Below, one piece after another: positions 1 through 6,897 of a stretch of DNA of 26,160 nt. The position numbers and the translations under genes are program-made. Source of the DNA: a virus; the IMG/VR virus record IMGVR_UViG_3300036791_000625, positions 1-26,160 of that record; one strand, 5' to 3'. Under the pieces are notes generated by a model. It saw nothing but the letters and a program-made list of their open reading frames with translations. It searched no databases and was not told the DNA's origin. The stretch's first letter is position 1. Each line of letters opens with the position of its first letter.

Positions 1-127
1 TCGGCCACGACCCGCAGCGGGACGCCGCCCGTGAGCATGGAGCTCGCCGCATAGTGGCGCAGGTCATGGAGGCCCTGGGACTTGACGCCGGCGGCCCGGG
101 TGGCCTTGGTCCAGGCGTGCGACGGCC
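1..127. repeat. Contig-end overlap, left copy
   Basis: This segment is identical to 26034-26160. It lies inside the integrase gene, which reads in frame across the join, so the two copies are one locus in a circular molecule of 26,033 bp. The length, 127 bp, equals a k-mer size often used by short-read assemblers. That makes an assembly overlap of a circular template more likely than a biological terminal repeat. Confidence 0.95.
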
Positions 128-1034
128 AGCCCAGATCCCAGTGCGTCTCGCCGCCGTCGGCCGAGAACACGAACAGGTCGTCGAAACGGGCGGCCAGGCC
201 GAGGGCGAGCGCCGTTTCGAGTGCCCGCTTACGGTGCTCGCGCAGGGCGTCGAGGGCCGGGCCGGCCAGGTGGCAGGCGTAGGCGCGCTTGGCCTTGGTC
301 TCTTTTTCGACCTCCACGTTGTCGCCGTCGATGGTGATGGCGCGGGAAAACACGACCGTGCCGGCGTCCAGGTCGACGTTGCGCCAGCGGAGCGCGACCA
401 CTGTCCCGCGCCGGGCACCGGTGTCGGCGGCGAGGCGCATATAGGCCCGCACGGCGTCGCTGGCGGCCGCCTCGAGCACTCGGCCGAGCTCGGCCGTCGA
501 CAGTATGTGGGCGCGCTCGGGCGCCTGGCCGCCGGCCGCCACTACCCGGGTCATGGGGTTGCGCTTGAGGTCGCCCAGGCGTTCGGCGTCGTTCATGACG
601 GCGGCCACCACGCCGTGCCACCGGCGCCGGGTCGAAGCGGCCCGGCCATCGGCCTCCCACCCGGCGTACATATCCTCGACCTGGCGGGGCGTGATGGCGT
701 TGAGGTCGGTCCAGCCGATCACGGGCAGGATGTAGTGCTTCAGTTGGTACTCAGTCTCGCGGGTGGTCTTGGGCGACCAGCGGCCGCGGTTGCGGGCCAC
801 CCAACCGGCGGCTGTGCCGGCGAAGGTGCGGCCGTCGAGGCCGCCGGGCCAGTCCTCGTCGAGCTTGTCGGCGATCTCAACTTGCAACCGGGCCTCGGCC
901 AGCACGGCCGCCTTGTGCCCGGCGCGGTTGTTCGGCGCCTTGAAACTTCGGACGACGCGGTGACGGTCGTTGCGGTTGCCTTTGACGGTGGCGGTGATGC
1001 GCCAGCAGTCGCGGTCGGTGTCAAAACGGGCCAT
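1..1034 (-). CDS. int: Tyrosine integrase, N-terminal 344 residues (continues at 26160..25916)
   Basis: Site-specific tyrosine recombinase that would integrate the phage at a host tRNA gene. The ATG is at 1034 and the frame runs off position 1, resuming in the right-hand copy to give a 383-aa protein. An N-terminal arm-binding region (about residues 1-70) is followed by an SAM-like core-binding domain (about 70-165) and the catalytic domain. Visible catalytic residues are Arg208 in TGARRG, a Lys near 247 in the KETKAKR segment, and His323/Arg326 in HDLRH; the tyrosine lies in the other fragment. The gene sits next to attP and reads away from it, the usual arrangement. It is split only by the arbitrary opening of the circle. 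Confidence 0.95.
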   Translation of the reverse strand, partial: MARFDTDRDCWRITATVKGNRNDRHRVVRSFKAPNNRAGHKAAVLAEARLQVEIADKLDEDWPGGLDGRTFAGTAAGWVARNRGRWSPKTTRETEYQLKHYILPVIGWTDLNAITPRQVEDMYAGWEADGRAASTRRRWHGVVAAVMNDAERLGDLKRNPMTRVVAAGGQAPERAHILSTAELGRVLEAAASDAVRAYMRLAADTGARRGTVVALRWRNVDLDAGTVVFSRAITIDGDNVEVEKETKAKRAYACHLAGPALDALREHRKRALETALALGLAARFDDLFVFSADGGETHWDLGWPSHAWTKATRAAGVKSQGLHDLRHYAASSMLTGGVPLRVVA

Positions 1035-1113
1035 CGGTGCATGGCTCCTTCGGTGCTATGTGGTTCGGTGTGTGACCCACACTAGCCGACGGCCGATCGA
1101 TGGTGCCGTCGGT

Positions 1114-1134
1114 GTGGCACCGAATGTGGCACCG
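1114..1134 (+). repeat. Left arm-type pair of GTGGCACCG repeats
   Basis: Two direct copies of GTGGCACCG at 1114-1122 and 1126-1134 are spaced 12 bp start to start. The same 9-mer recurs as an identically spaced pair at 1302-1322, on the other side of the tRNA-like core. Paired direct repeats on both sides of an attP core are the layout of arm-type binding sites for the integrase N-terminal domain. The repeats are seen directly; binding is inferred. Confidence 0.75.
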
Positions 1135-1171
1135 GCCCTCGCTCCCTAGATCCTAGAAAGTGCCTCTGACC

Positions 1172-1220
1172 TGGAGCGGACGACGGGATTCGAACCCGCG
1201 ACCCTCACCTTGGCAAGGTG
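1172..1220 (-). other. attP: attP core: 3' half of tRNA-Gly(GCC)
   Basis: On the minus strand this reads as the end of a tRNA: anticodon arm with stem CACC/GGTG around loop TTGCCAA (anticodon GCC, glycine), a short variable loop, T arm GCGGG-TTCGAAT-CCCGT, 3' acceptor strand CGTCCGC, discriminator T and an encoded CCA. There is no 5' half upstream, so this is not a functional tRNA gene. Temperate phages often carry such a 3' tRNA half so that integration rebuilds the host gene. Its position beside int and between two arm-repeat pairs supports attP. Identity with the host probably starts near the anticodon stem. Confidence 0.88.
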
Positions 1221-1301
1221 CTAGGAAACCGTAAAACCGCAGGTAGATAGGTATATCCAGGATTCCCGGTTTCGCCCCGTTTCCTGGGGTTTCGCGGTGG
1301 T

Positions 1302-1322
1302 GTGGCACCGGGCGTGGCACCG
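1302..1322 (+). repeat. Right arm-type pair of GTGGCACCG repeats
   Basis: Two direct copies of GTGGCACCG at 1302-1310 and 1314-1322 share the orientation and 12-bp spacing of the pair at 1114-1134. The rest of 1035-1401 is non-coding. It holds the attP core, a short GTGTG/CACAC inverted repeat near 1070-1082 in the int leader, and weak hairpins near 1335-1351. Confidence 0.75.
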
Positions 1323-1376
1323 GGATCCAGAGCATCACCCTGTAATGGTGAGGGCCGAAGTTAGGTAATTCTTAGC

Positions 1377-1400
1377 GCCACCCACCCGCGCCAGGGTGGC
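1377..1400 (-). terminator. Possible terminator of the lysis operon
   Basis: A 7-bp inverted repeat (GCCACCC at 1377-1383, GGGTGGC at 1394-1400, 10-nt loop) lies directly downstream of the last minus-strand gene of the late region. No U tract follows. It may end late transcription before attP, as many high-GC terminators lack a clear U run. Function is inferred from position. Confidence 0.4.
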
Positions 1401-1401
1401 T

Positions 1402-1491
1402 TTAGCCCCGCTGGCCGATGATGCGGAGCAGGGAGGCCAACGCGATAATGCCGACCTCGACCAACAGGATGATGGTCTCGGTGGAGCTCAT
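1402..1491 (-). CDS. 29-aa single-span membrane peptide
   Basis: A 29-codon ORF starts at ATG 1491 and shares ATGA with the stop of the upstream gene, which suggests translational coupling. The peptide is acidic and polar at the N-terminus, hydrophobic from about residue 7 to 25, and basic at the end, so it looks like one transmembrane segment. It is the last gene of the lysis region, so a holin accessory or small membrane role is possible. No family is recognised. The longer frame upstream of this ATG is the out-of-frame shadow of the preceding gene. Confidence 0.5.
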   Translation of the reverse strand: MSSTETIILLVEVGIIALASLLRIIGQRG

Positions 1492-1757
1492 CGGCGGCCG
1501 CCGCGCATCGAGCGCACCGCGCCTTGGTGATGGGCGCGGACGTGGGCCCGCACCCGCGCCGTCGTGCCCCGGGTGTTGCCCCGGGCGGCGTAGGACAGGG
1601 CGGCGCGGTGCGTGCGGGCCCGGGAGGCCTCGGATATGCCGGCCCGACGGGCCTGGGCCTTGGTCGGCGCCGGGTAGCGCCAATTCGAGCGCGGCCCGGA
1701 ACGGTAGGCGAAAGCCGACCGGGGCAGGGCGTTACGTTGTGCGGTCGTTAGAGCCAT
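1488..1757 (-). CDS. Small basic phage protein (ALTTAQRNALP type)
   Basis: An 89-aa, very Arg/Ala-rich protein. Its start (MALTTAQRNALP) and its following YPAPTKAQARRAGISEASRA segment resemble small actinophage proteins that carry a short 'readily processed' N-terminus and a helical basic tail; I recall similar DUF6582-like proteins but cannot confirm this. ATG 1757 is preferred because it gives that N-terminus; ATG 1766 would add three residues. The gene overlaps the end of the holin-like gene by 26 bp and shares ATGA with the next one. Role unknown. Confidence 0.7.
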   Translation of the reverse strand: MALTTAQRNALPRSAFAYRSGPRSNWRYPAPTKAQARRAGISEASRARTHRAALSYAARGNTRGTTARVRAHVRAHHQGAVRSMRGGRR

Positions 1758-1941
1758 GAGGCCCATTGTCGCGGCCGTTGGTGGGCAAGGTGACGACCAC
1801 TACGGCCAGGCCGCCCAGGATGCCGATAGTGGCCAGCAAGTGGTCGTCAGTGCGGTGGTCGCGCACGTAGACCAGGATGGCCAGCACGAGCATGGCCACG
1901 CCCAGCAGGATCAGCAGGGCCAGTTTGCGGGCTTGGCTCAT
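1732..1941 (-). CDS. Putative holin (two transmembrane segments)
   Basis: A 69-aa protein with two predicted membrane helices, about residues 6-26 and 36-53, separated by a short charged loop RDHRTDDH, and a hydrophilic C-terminal tail. This size and topology fit a class II holin, which would permeabilise the membrane and release or activate the endolysin. It starts 7 bp downstream of the endolysin stop, the classic position in a lysis cassette. Holins are too variable to identify by sequence alone, so the call rests on topology and context. Confidence 0.75.
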   Translation of the reverse strand: MSQARKLALLILLGVAMLVLAILVYVRDHRTDDHLLATIGILGGLAVVVVTLPTNGRDNGPHGSNDRTT

Positions 1942-1948
1942 TTCCGGG

Positions 1949-2653
1949 TTAGTGGTCCCACAGGTTTAGCCAACTGTCGTTGGGGTCGTCGATGACCCGG
2001 TCGGCGATGTTCTGCTCGAGACCGGGCGGGATGAGCCGCCAGTAGGTGTGCTTGCCGTCGTAAATAGCCCAGCGCACCTTGCCGTCTTTGGACCGTATGA
2101 ACACGTCCTCACCTCCTTCGCCGAGCTCGGGCACCGGGACCAGGTCGCCCCGGGCCATGTCCATGACGTCTTCGATCGGGAAACCGGGCCCGCAATCCCA
2201 ATGGCCGCCGCCGGCGGCGCCCAGGTCGACGTGCTGGCACACGCCGGCGGCGCCGTTTTGGGCCTCGTAGGCCGACAGGGAGACCAGCGGGATGGCGAAG
2301 GCGGCCGCTTCTTCGGCCACCCACGCCGCCGCGTTAGCCAGCATGTGCGGGTGGCGCGACCACTCGGCCGCGTCCCATTCGGCGAAGGCGCACAGCTCGG
2401 CCGCCACCGAGTAGGGGTTGGCGTTGCCTTGCGTCCACGCCTTTTTATCGCGGTGCACGTACTCGCCGATAGTGCCGGGGGTGTCGTCGATGCCCACGTG
2501 CGAGCTCACGCCGCTCGAGGGATGACCGAAAAAGGCGCCCAGGTCCTGGTAATTCTGGGCGCCTTCGGCCGTATGGCAGACTATCAATCTTGTACTGGTC
2601 CCACCCCGAGAACTATAGTTCGGCGAAGGCAACCACACTCTTTTCAAAGCCAT
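1949..2653 (-). CDS. Endolysin: zinc N-acetylmuramoyl-L-alanine amidase
   Basis: A 234-aa peptidoglycan amidase (Amidase_2/PGRP type) that would cleave between MurNAc and L-Ala at lysis. Zinc ligands are visible: His27 in VCHTAEG, His141 in CQHVDLG and Cys154 in WDCGPGF, with Glu86 in the expected central part. The catalytic domain fills residues 1-165. The last 60 residues, after an acidic linker, contain a short aromatic module (KVRWAIYDGKHTYWRL) that could bind the wall. There is no signal peptide, which agrees with holin-dependent export. No lysin B follows. ATG 2653 has an AGGAG about 12 nt upstream. Confidence 0.93.
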   Translation of the reverse strand: MALKRVWLPSPNYSSRGGTSTRLIVCHTAEGAQNYQDLGAFFGHPSSGVSSHVGIDDTPGTIGEYVHRDKKAWTQGNANPYSVAAELCAFAEWDAAEWSRHPHMLANAAAWVAEEAAAFAIPLVSLSAYEAQNGAAGVCQHVDLGAAGGGHWDCGPGFPIEDVMDMARGDLVPVPELGEGGEDVFIRSKDGKVRWAIYDGKHTYWRLIPPGLEQNIADRVIDDPNDSWLNLWDH

Positions 2654-2670
2654 ACTTAGGGGGTTCTCCT
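2654..2670. promoter_or_regulatory. 17-bp divergent gap with two opposed ribosome-binding sites
   Basis: Only 17 bp separate the endolysin ATG on the minus strand from the HNH ATG on the plus strand. Within it a TAGGGGG motif (2657-2663) faces the HNH start, and on the other strand AGGAG faces the endolysin start. There is no room for promoters here, so any promoters must lie inside the neighbouring genes. Confidence 0.6.
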
Positions 2671-3234
2671 ATGAGGCGGCGCGGCAAATGGGCCGACACG
2701 GTGCTTACGTGCAAGAACGGCCACCTCTACCCCCCCGATGTGCCCCGAGGCCGCGACGGTCGGCGCCTTTGCCCTCGGTGCCGTCCCCCAGGTGCGAAGC
2801 CCATCGCGCTCGAGGCGAGGTTGTGGCGCCGCGTCCGTCGCGACGGGCCAAATGATTGCTGGCTTTGGCTCGGTGGCACAAACGGTAATGGCTATGGCGT
2901 CATCGGGACGGGTGGGCGCGAAGGGCACCAAACCTACGTCCATCGGGTGACCTGGGAACTGGAGCGTGGCGCCATCCCCGCGGGGCTGGAGATCGACCAT
3001 CTTTGTCACACAAAACTGTGCGTAAACGTCCGTCATATGGCTTTGGTCACGCATCAAGAGAACAACCGGCGTAGTCCTACACCTTCGACGATCAATGCCA
3101 ACAAGACCCATTGCCCCGCTGGCCACCCCTACGACGACGCCAACACTTACAGGCCGCCCGGAGCGCCTAACACTCGAATGTGCCGGGCGTGTATGGCCGT
3201 TCGTGAACTGAAGCGTCCGCGTCGTCCCCGTTAG
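2671..3234 (+). CDS. HNH endonuclease with flanking zinc ribbons, opposite strand
   Basis: A 187-aa HNH nuclease (HNH_3-like). The core is the region HRVTWELERG...GLEIDHLCHTKLCVNVRHM, with the His-Asn-His metal site formed around DHLCH, N and H. Two CxxGH...CxxC motifs flank it: CKNGH...CPRC at the N-terminus and CPAGH...CRACM at the C-terminus, likely structural zinc ribbons. ATG 2671 is chosen because TAGGGGG lies 7 nt upstream. It is the only plus-strand gene in the late region and stands between the endolysin and a small acidic gene, so it looks like a free-standing homing endonuclease inserted in the operon. It may act on related phage DNA rather than in packaging. Confidence 0.88.
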   Translation: MRRRGKWADTVLTCKNGHLYPPDVPRGRDGRRLCPRCRPPGAKPIALEARLWRRVRRDGPNDCWLWLGGTNGNGYGVIGTGGREGHQTYVHRVTWELERGAIPAGLEIDHLCHTKLCVNVRHMALVTHQENNRRSPTPSTINANKTHCPAGHPYDDANTYRPPGAPNTRMCRACMAVRELKRPRRPR

Positions 3235-3236
3235 CA

Positions 3237-3353
3237 CTAGTCCTCCTCCGAACCTTCGCCCTCGGCGCCTTCGCCCTCGGCGCCGGCGTGGCTGGGCTCG
3301 GTCTCGGGCTCGGGCGTCGGCTCGGGCTCGGGTTCGGTCGGTTGGTCGGTCAT
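3237..3353 (-). CDS. 38-aa acidic Pro/Glu-rich peptide
   Basis: The ORF starts at ATG 3353 with a strong AGGAGGTGA ribosome-binding site five bases upstream, good evidence for translation. The peptide begins MTDQPTEPEPEPTPEPE and ends in a GAEGEG-type acidic stretch, with no hydrophobic core, so it is probably disordered. It converges on the HNH gene with a 2-bp gap. Small PE-rich acidic proteins are common between tail and lysis genes of actinophages, but no function is known. Confidence 0.65.
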   Translation of the reverse strand: MTDQPTEPEPEPTPEPETEPSHAGAEGEGAEGEGSEED

Positions 3354-3381
3354 TGCTTCACCTCCTGTAAATGAGACCGGA

Positions 3382-3445
3382 CCTCCCGCGGTAGACGGGA
3401 GGCGCGGCCAATAAGACGATCCGTCGCCGGTGCGTTAGGCCGGCG
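3382..3445 (-). other. Two hairpins between tail and lysis genes
   Basis: The 128-bp gap 3354-3481 contains two inverted repeats: CCTCCCG/CGGGAGG (3382-3388 and 3396-3402, 7-nt loop) and CGCCGG/CCGGCG (3425-3430 and 3440-3445, 9-nt loop). Neither is followed by a U tract on the minus strand. They may attenuate or process the message entering the lysis region, or lie around a lysis promoter. Function inferred. Confidence 0.35.
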
Positions 3446-3481
3446 TTCGCGACCTTCTCCTTTCCTGGCTAACGCGGTCAC

Positions 3482-3823
3482 TTAGGCCGCCGGCGCGATC
3501 GGGGTACCGTCCTCGGTGTAATAAAGGCCGGCCACTACTTGCCAATTCCCTTGCACGGTCGACAGGATGTCGTCGTCGGTGATGAGCGTTTGGTCGATGC
3601 CGTCCTCGGTGGCCGCCTTGTCGGCCAGGCCCGGGGCGGCGGCCGTCATACGCACAAAGGCGTTTATCACCAGGCCGTTACCGCGTAGCACGTCTTCGGC
3701 AATAGCCACGAAGGCGGGCCGGGCGTCGTTGCGGAAGTTCTCGGCCTGCTCGACGACGCAGGCCCGCACCCGGCCGATAAAGGCAGCGTCGAAAGTGAGG
3801 GTGTCCATATTGGTGTAGCTCAT
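3482..3823 (-). CDS. Hypothetical 113-aa protein after the tail-fibre gene
   Basis: A soluble, mildly acidic protein with a mixed helical pattern and no recognisable motif, signal peptide or membrane segment. It follows the fibre-like gene by 18 bp and so may be a tail-tip accessory or fibre chaperone. A GGGAGG lies about 13 nt upstream of ATG 3823, longer than ideal, so an internal start at ATG 3808 is possible. No family is recognised. Confidence 0.7.
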   Translation of the reverse strand: MSYTNMDTLTFDAAFIGRVRACVVEQAENFRNDARPAFVAIAEDVLRGNGLVINAFVRMTAAAPGLADKAATEDGIDQTLITDDDILSTVQGNWQVVAGLYYTEDGTPIAPAA

Positions 3824-3841
3824 CGGGGTTTTAGCGCCTCC

Positions 3842-4741
3842 CTAGTTGTCGATGACGCCGGGAGCACCGATGTCCTCGACGTCGATGGCCGCGAAGCCCG
3901 GGTCGACCGTAAAAGTGCCGGCGTCAGTCTGGGCCTGGATCTGGAACTGCACGCCGCTACCGCCCGGGTTCATCGAGAACACGAGCGACCCGCTAGCCAT
4001 CATGAACTCGCCCGGTTGGATGAGGCCGGCGCCACCGAAAAGGCGGGCGCCGCCGGTGCCGAGGTTCACGAGCTGGAACTTGGGCCGGCCGGCAGACGTT
4101 TGTTGATAGCCGTAGGCGTTAGCGGTGGCACGGTAGACGCGGCTGGTGGCGATCCCGACAGAGAGGCCACACACGTTTTGCCATGCCGAACCTACGGATA
4201 CCGAGATTGAGTTGGAGATTTGGCCCACGTAGCCCAGAGGCACAGAGGTGGGCACGCCCGACGGCGTCAGGTTGCCCGGACGTGTATCGGCAATAATGGC
4301 GTTGTTGAGCGAGGCCGAGCCGCCTATAACGGTGACGTAGTAAAGAGTTAGGGCGCCGGGCGGCGGCCCGGTAGCGTAGGCCGGGGGTGCCGAGGGTGTG
4401 CCCGTAACAACGCCGAAGATAAAATCGTTATTGGCGCCGCCGTCGAGGTCGTTGCCCCGGGGCAAGAGGTAGACGGTGTCGGCGCGTTGCAGGCCCGAAC
4501 CGGGGGCGGCGGCGAAGGTGACGACCTCGGTCGCGTCCGAGACGCACAAGGCCGAACCGGTCCCATTGGCAGCCGGGACGGCGGCGCGGCCGGCGGCGAT
4601 GTTGGCCGTCATGGTGCCGGCCACGGCGGTCAAGGCCAGGCCGCGCGAGGCCGCCGTCGGCCAAATAGTGGCGATGAGGCGACGGTCGAGGCCGGCCGGG
4701 TAGGAACCGGCCTGAAGCCATAGGGGCGTATAACGGGTCAC
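3842..4741 (-). CDS. Minor tail/fibre-like protein
   Basis: A 299-aa protein translated from GTG 4741, with GGAGGTGA five bases upstream. The N-terminal 150 residues (AGSYPAGLDRRLIATIWPTA, then AGTMTANIAAGRAAVP and VYLLPRGNDLDGGANN segments) follow a pattern I know from actinophage minor tail proteins, where this beta-rich domain attaches fibres to the baseplate. The C-terminal half is beta-rich, Gly/Ser-rich and likely forms the exposed receptor-contacting part. It is the last gene of the tail-tip block, after the hub. Receptor binding is inferred. Confidence 0.75.
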   Translation of the reverse strand: MTRYTPLWLQAGSYPAGLDRRLIATIWPTAASRGLALTAVAGTMTANIAAGRAAVPAANGTGSALCVSDATEVVTFAAAPGSGLQRADTVYLLPRGNDLDGGANNDFIFGVVTGTPSAPPAYATGPPPGALTLYYVTVIGGSASLNNAIIADTRPGNLTPSGVPTSVPLGYVGQISNSISVSVGSAWQNVCGLSVGIATSRVYRATANAYGYQQTSAGRPKFQLVNLGTGGARLFGGAGLIQPGEFMMASGSLVFSMNPGGSGVQFQIQAQTDAGTFTVDPGFAAIDVEDIGAPGVIDN

Positions 4742-4745
4742 AAAG

Positions 4746-5999
4746 TCACCTCCGGGTGAGGGCGTCGACGGTGCGGTCGGACTGGGTAACGAGGTCGAAC
4801 AGGCTCACGGGCGGCCGGCCGACAGTGAGGGTCACGTCCTCGGTGTCGTCGTCGCCGATGTCGTAAGCGATGCCCAGGACCCGGGTGGTGGTATTGACGT
4901 CCAGGCGCCCGGACTGGACGACCAGCGGCACCACGTCGCCCATGTCGACCATGCCGAAGGCCCACGTGCCCGGGCGCAGGCCGAGGGTGTAGCCGGGCTC
5001 GAGGACGCCGTACATGGCCAGGTCGCCGGCTACCTGCTGGTCGAGGGTCGACTGGATGGCCACGTCGGGGGCGTTGTCGCCCGACATCCACAGGCCGACC
5101 GGGACCACCGTGACGTCGTTAGCGTTGTCGTCCCACGCCTCCGAGTACAGTTGCGGGGCGCTCGGGTCGATGTTGGCGGCGTTGCCCACCGAGCGCCAAT
5201 AGTTCCCGTAATCGGCCGAATTCACGGTCCGGGTGAGCGAGGACACGTTGGTGCCGTAGACGAACACCGGGTGGGCCTTGGTCAGGCCTTGCTGGGGCCA
5301 GAAAATGCGCAGCTGGTCGGGCGAGCCGGCCGCCCCGGGGGCGCAGTCGTAGTCGTAGCCGCCGATGACCTTGGCCAGGTCGTCGACGGCCTGGGATATG
5401 AGCGTGTTGGGCAGGTAGGTGCGGTTGCGGGCGGCCACGCCGGCGCCCGGCACCCGGGTGGTGCCGTCCGGAGCGCAAAACGTCACCGCCAGCGGCAGGT
5501 AGGAACCGGGCGCCAACGAAGTGCCCGAGCTCGAGGCGGCGCCGGTGGCCGTCGACACCAGCAGGCTCACGAGGGAGTCCTGGTCGATGGTGGCCGTCGA
5601 GTAGTCGATGGTGGTCGTCACTAAGCGCCGCTCGAGCATTTTTATGTAGTCGTAGCAAGTGAAAACGACGCTATGAGCCTCCTCTGAGACCTGGTCTTCG
5701 GAGTGGGCCACGATGCCCCGGAACATGGCTACCTCGCCGGCGCCCGGCGTCATTTCGTCCCACCGGTAGGCCACTACGTCGGTTTGCAGCTCGACCAGGG
5801 CGGTGGCCTCGGGGTCGTGGCCGTCGAGCGTGAACGTCAACATGGCCGCTTGGTCCCAGTTTTGCTCGAGGCGCCGGCCCCGGGCGTTGGTGAGCTCGGC
5901 CAGCACCGTGGGCCGACCGGTGGGGGTGAACTGGCGCGACTGGGCCACCAGCCGCCACTGGCGCCGGCCCGGCCCGGGCGGGTTAGGAGAGGTAGCCAT
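4746..5999 (-). CDS. Tail-tip/baseplate hub-like minor tail protein
   Basis: A 417-aa protein from ATG 5999, overlapping the Dit-like gene by 17 bp. It has an N-terminal beta region (GRRLEQNWDQAAMLTFTLDG, then VVAYRW and MFRGIV), which resembles hub proteins of the Gp37-like/Tal type that describe path, plane and 'rupture' of the tail tip. The middle contains YDYIKMLERRLV, and the C-terminal part a conserved PGYTLGLRPGTW segment and an LGIAYDIGDDDTEDV segment, typical of the final hub strand. Position after Dit and before fibre fits. The family assignment is tentative; the tail-tip location is fairly safe. Confidence 0.78.
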   Translation of the reverse strand: MATSPNPPGPGRRQWRLVAQSRQFTPTGRPTVLAELTNARGRRLEQNWDQAAMLTFTLDGHDPEATALVELQTDVVAYRWDEMTPGAGEVAMFRGIVAHSEDQVSEEAHSVVFTCYDYIKMLERRLVTTTIDYSTATIDQDSLVSLLVSTATGAASSSGTSLAPGSYLPLAVTFCAPDGTTRVPGAGVAARNRTYLPNTLISQAVDDLAKVIGGYDYDCAPGAAGSPDQLRIFWPQQGLTKAHPVFVYGTNVSSLTRTVNSADYGNYWRSVGNAANIDPSAPQLYSEAWDDNANDVTVVPVGLWMSGDNAPDVAIQSTLDQQVAGDLAMYGVLEPGYTLGLRPGTWAFGMVDMGDVVPLVVQSGRLDVNTTTRVLGIAYDIGDDDTEDVTLTVGRPPVSLFDLVTQSDRTVDALTRR

Positions 6000-6897
6000 C
6001 GGACCATATGGCGACGACCTGGGTCACGCCGGTGGTGTTGCCGCCGAGCGACGTAAGGCTCATGGTGGTGGTGTCGGGCAGCACCGGCAACTGGGGCCAG
6101 CCGTGCGACATGGCGTCCCAATCGATGGCCGACAGGGCCGACGTCTGGCCGTCCAGATGGACGGTGCGGGCGGCGGTGTCGACCTCGACGTAGTGGCCGG
6201 CGTCGATGCGGTAGGCGGCCAGGAACTGCACGGCCCAGGTGGTGGTGAGGCCGGAAACGGTGTCAGTACTGGAAAAGTTGACCACCGGGCCGGTTATGGG
6301 GCCGTAGATGCGGAGCAGGGGCTGCACCACGATGTCGCCCGGGCTCGAGATGGTGGCGCTTATGGGCCCGCCGCCGCCCACCGGGTAGACGCGCGGGAAC
6401 ACCAGGTTGTAAAGACGGCCCGGGTTACCGGGGTTAGCGCCCGACCACGCCGTCGCCGTCTGGGCCGTGGCGTCGCGCACGACCGGGTCGGGCGCCACCC
6501 ATTGCAGCATGATGTCGCGTTCGAAGGCGCCCACGACGGGCCACGAATAACCGGCCGCCCGCAACGTCAATACGCGCTCGGCGGCGCCCGGGCGGTCGAG
6601 GACGTAGTGCAGTACGGGCCGGGCCGAGGGGACCATAAAGGGGGCGAAACTGGCCGCCACCTCGTCGATACGGGCGCCGGCGCCGGCCAGGGCCACGATG
6701 CTGGCCGTAACCGTGCGGGCGCCCATCAGGTGCGTGCGGTCGTCGGTGCCGTCCTGGTCGGGGCGGTAGTTCACCGTGGCCCGGACCTCGGGGTAACCGA
6801 GGTCTAAGGAATTGCAGAAATAGCCGGCGGCGTCGTCCTCGAGCGGCACGCTAAGGGCGCCGAGGGTGAGCCAGGCCGTGCGGCTACAGGTCGTCAT
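5983..6897 (-). CDS. Distal tail (Dit-like) protein
   Basis: A 304-aa protein starting at ATG 6897, which shares ATGA with the tape-measure stop. An earlier in-frame extension to 7413 is a shadow of the tape measure and is rejected. The N-terminus (LGALSVPLEDDAAGYFCNSLDLGYPEVRA) and the C-terminal jelly-roll-like region with VDTAARTVHLDG resemble siphovirus distal tail proteins. Dit forms the hexameric ring that joins the tail tube to hub and fibres. The order tape measure, Dit, hub supports this. Confidence 0.82.
   Translation of the reverse strand: MTTCSRTAWLTLGALSVPLEDDAAGYFCNSLDLGYPEVRATVNYRPDQDGTDDRTHLMGARTVTASIVALAGAGARIDEVAASFAPFMVPSARPVLHYVLDRPGAAERVLTLRAAGYSWPVVGAFERDIMLQWVAPDPVVRDATAQTATAWSGANPGNPGRLYNLVFPRVYPVGGGGPISATISSPGDIVVQPLLRIYGPITGPVVNFSSTDTVSGLTTTWAVQFLAAYRIDAGHYVEVDTAARTVHLDGQTSALSAIDWDAMSHGWPQLPVLPDTTTMSLTSLGGNTTGVTQVVAIWSDGYLS

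Noticed and set aside
1-127. 127-bp direct terminal repeat as biological phage ends
   Set aside because: The copies lie inside the integrase gene, which is complete only when they are merged, and the length matches an assembler k-mer.
1172-1220. A functional tRNA gene
   Set aside because: No D arm or 5' acceptor strand lies upstream, so only the 3' half is present.
1153-1338. 61-aa minus-strand ORF over attP
   Set aside because: It spans the tRNA-like core and arm repeats and has no protein-like pattern.
5803-6807. 334-aa plus-strand ORF
   Set aside because: Antisense of the Dit-like and hub-like genes with no motif.
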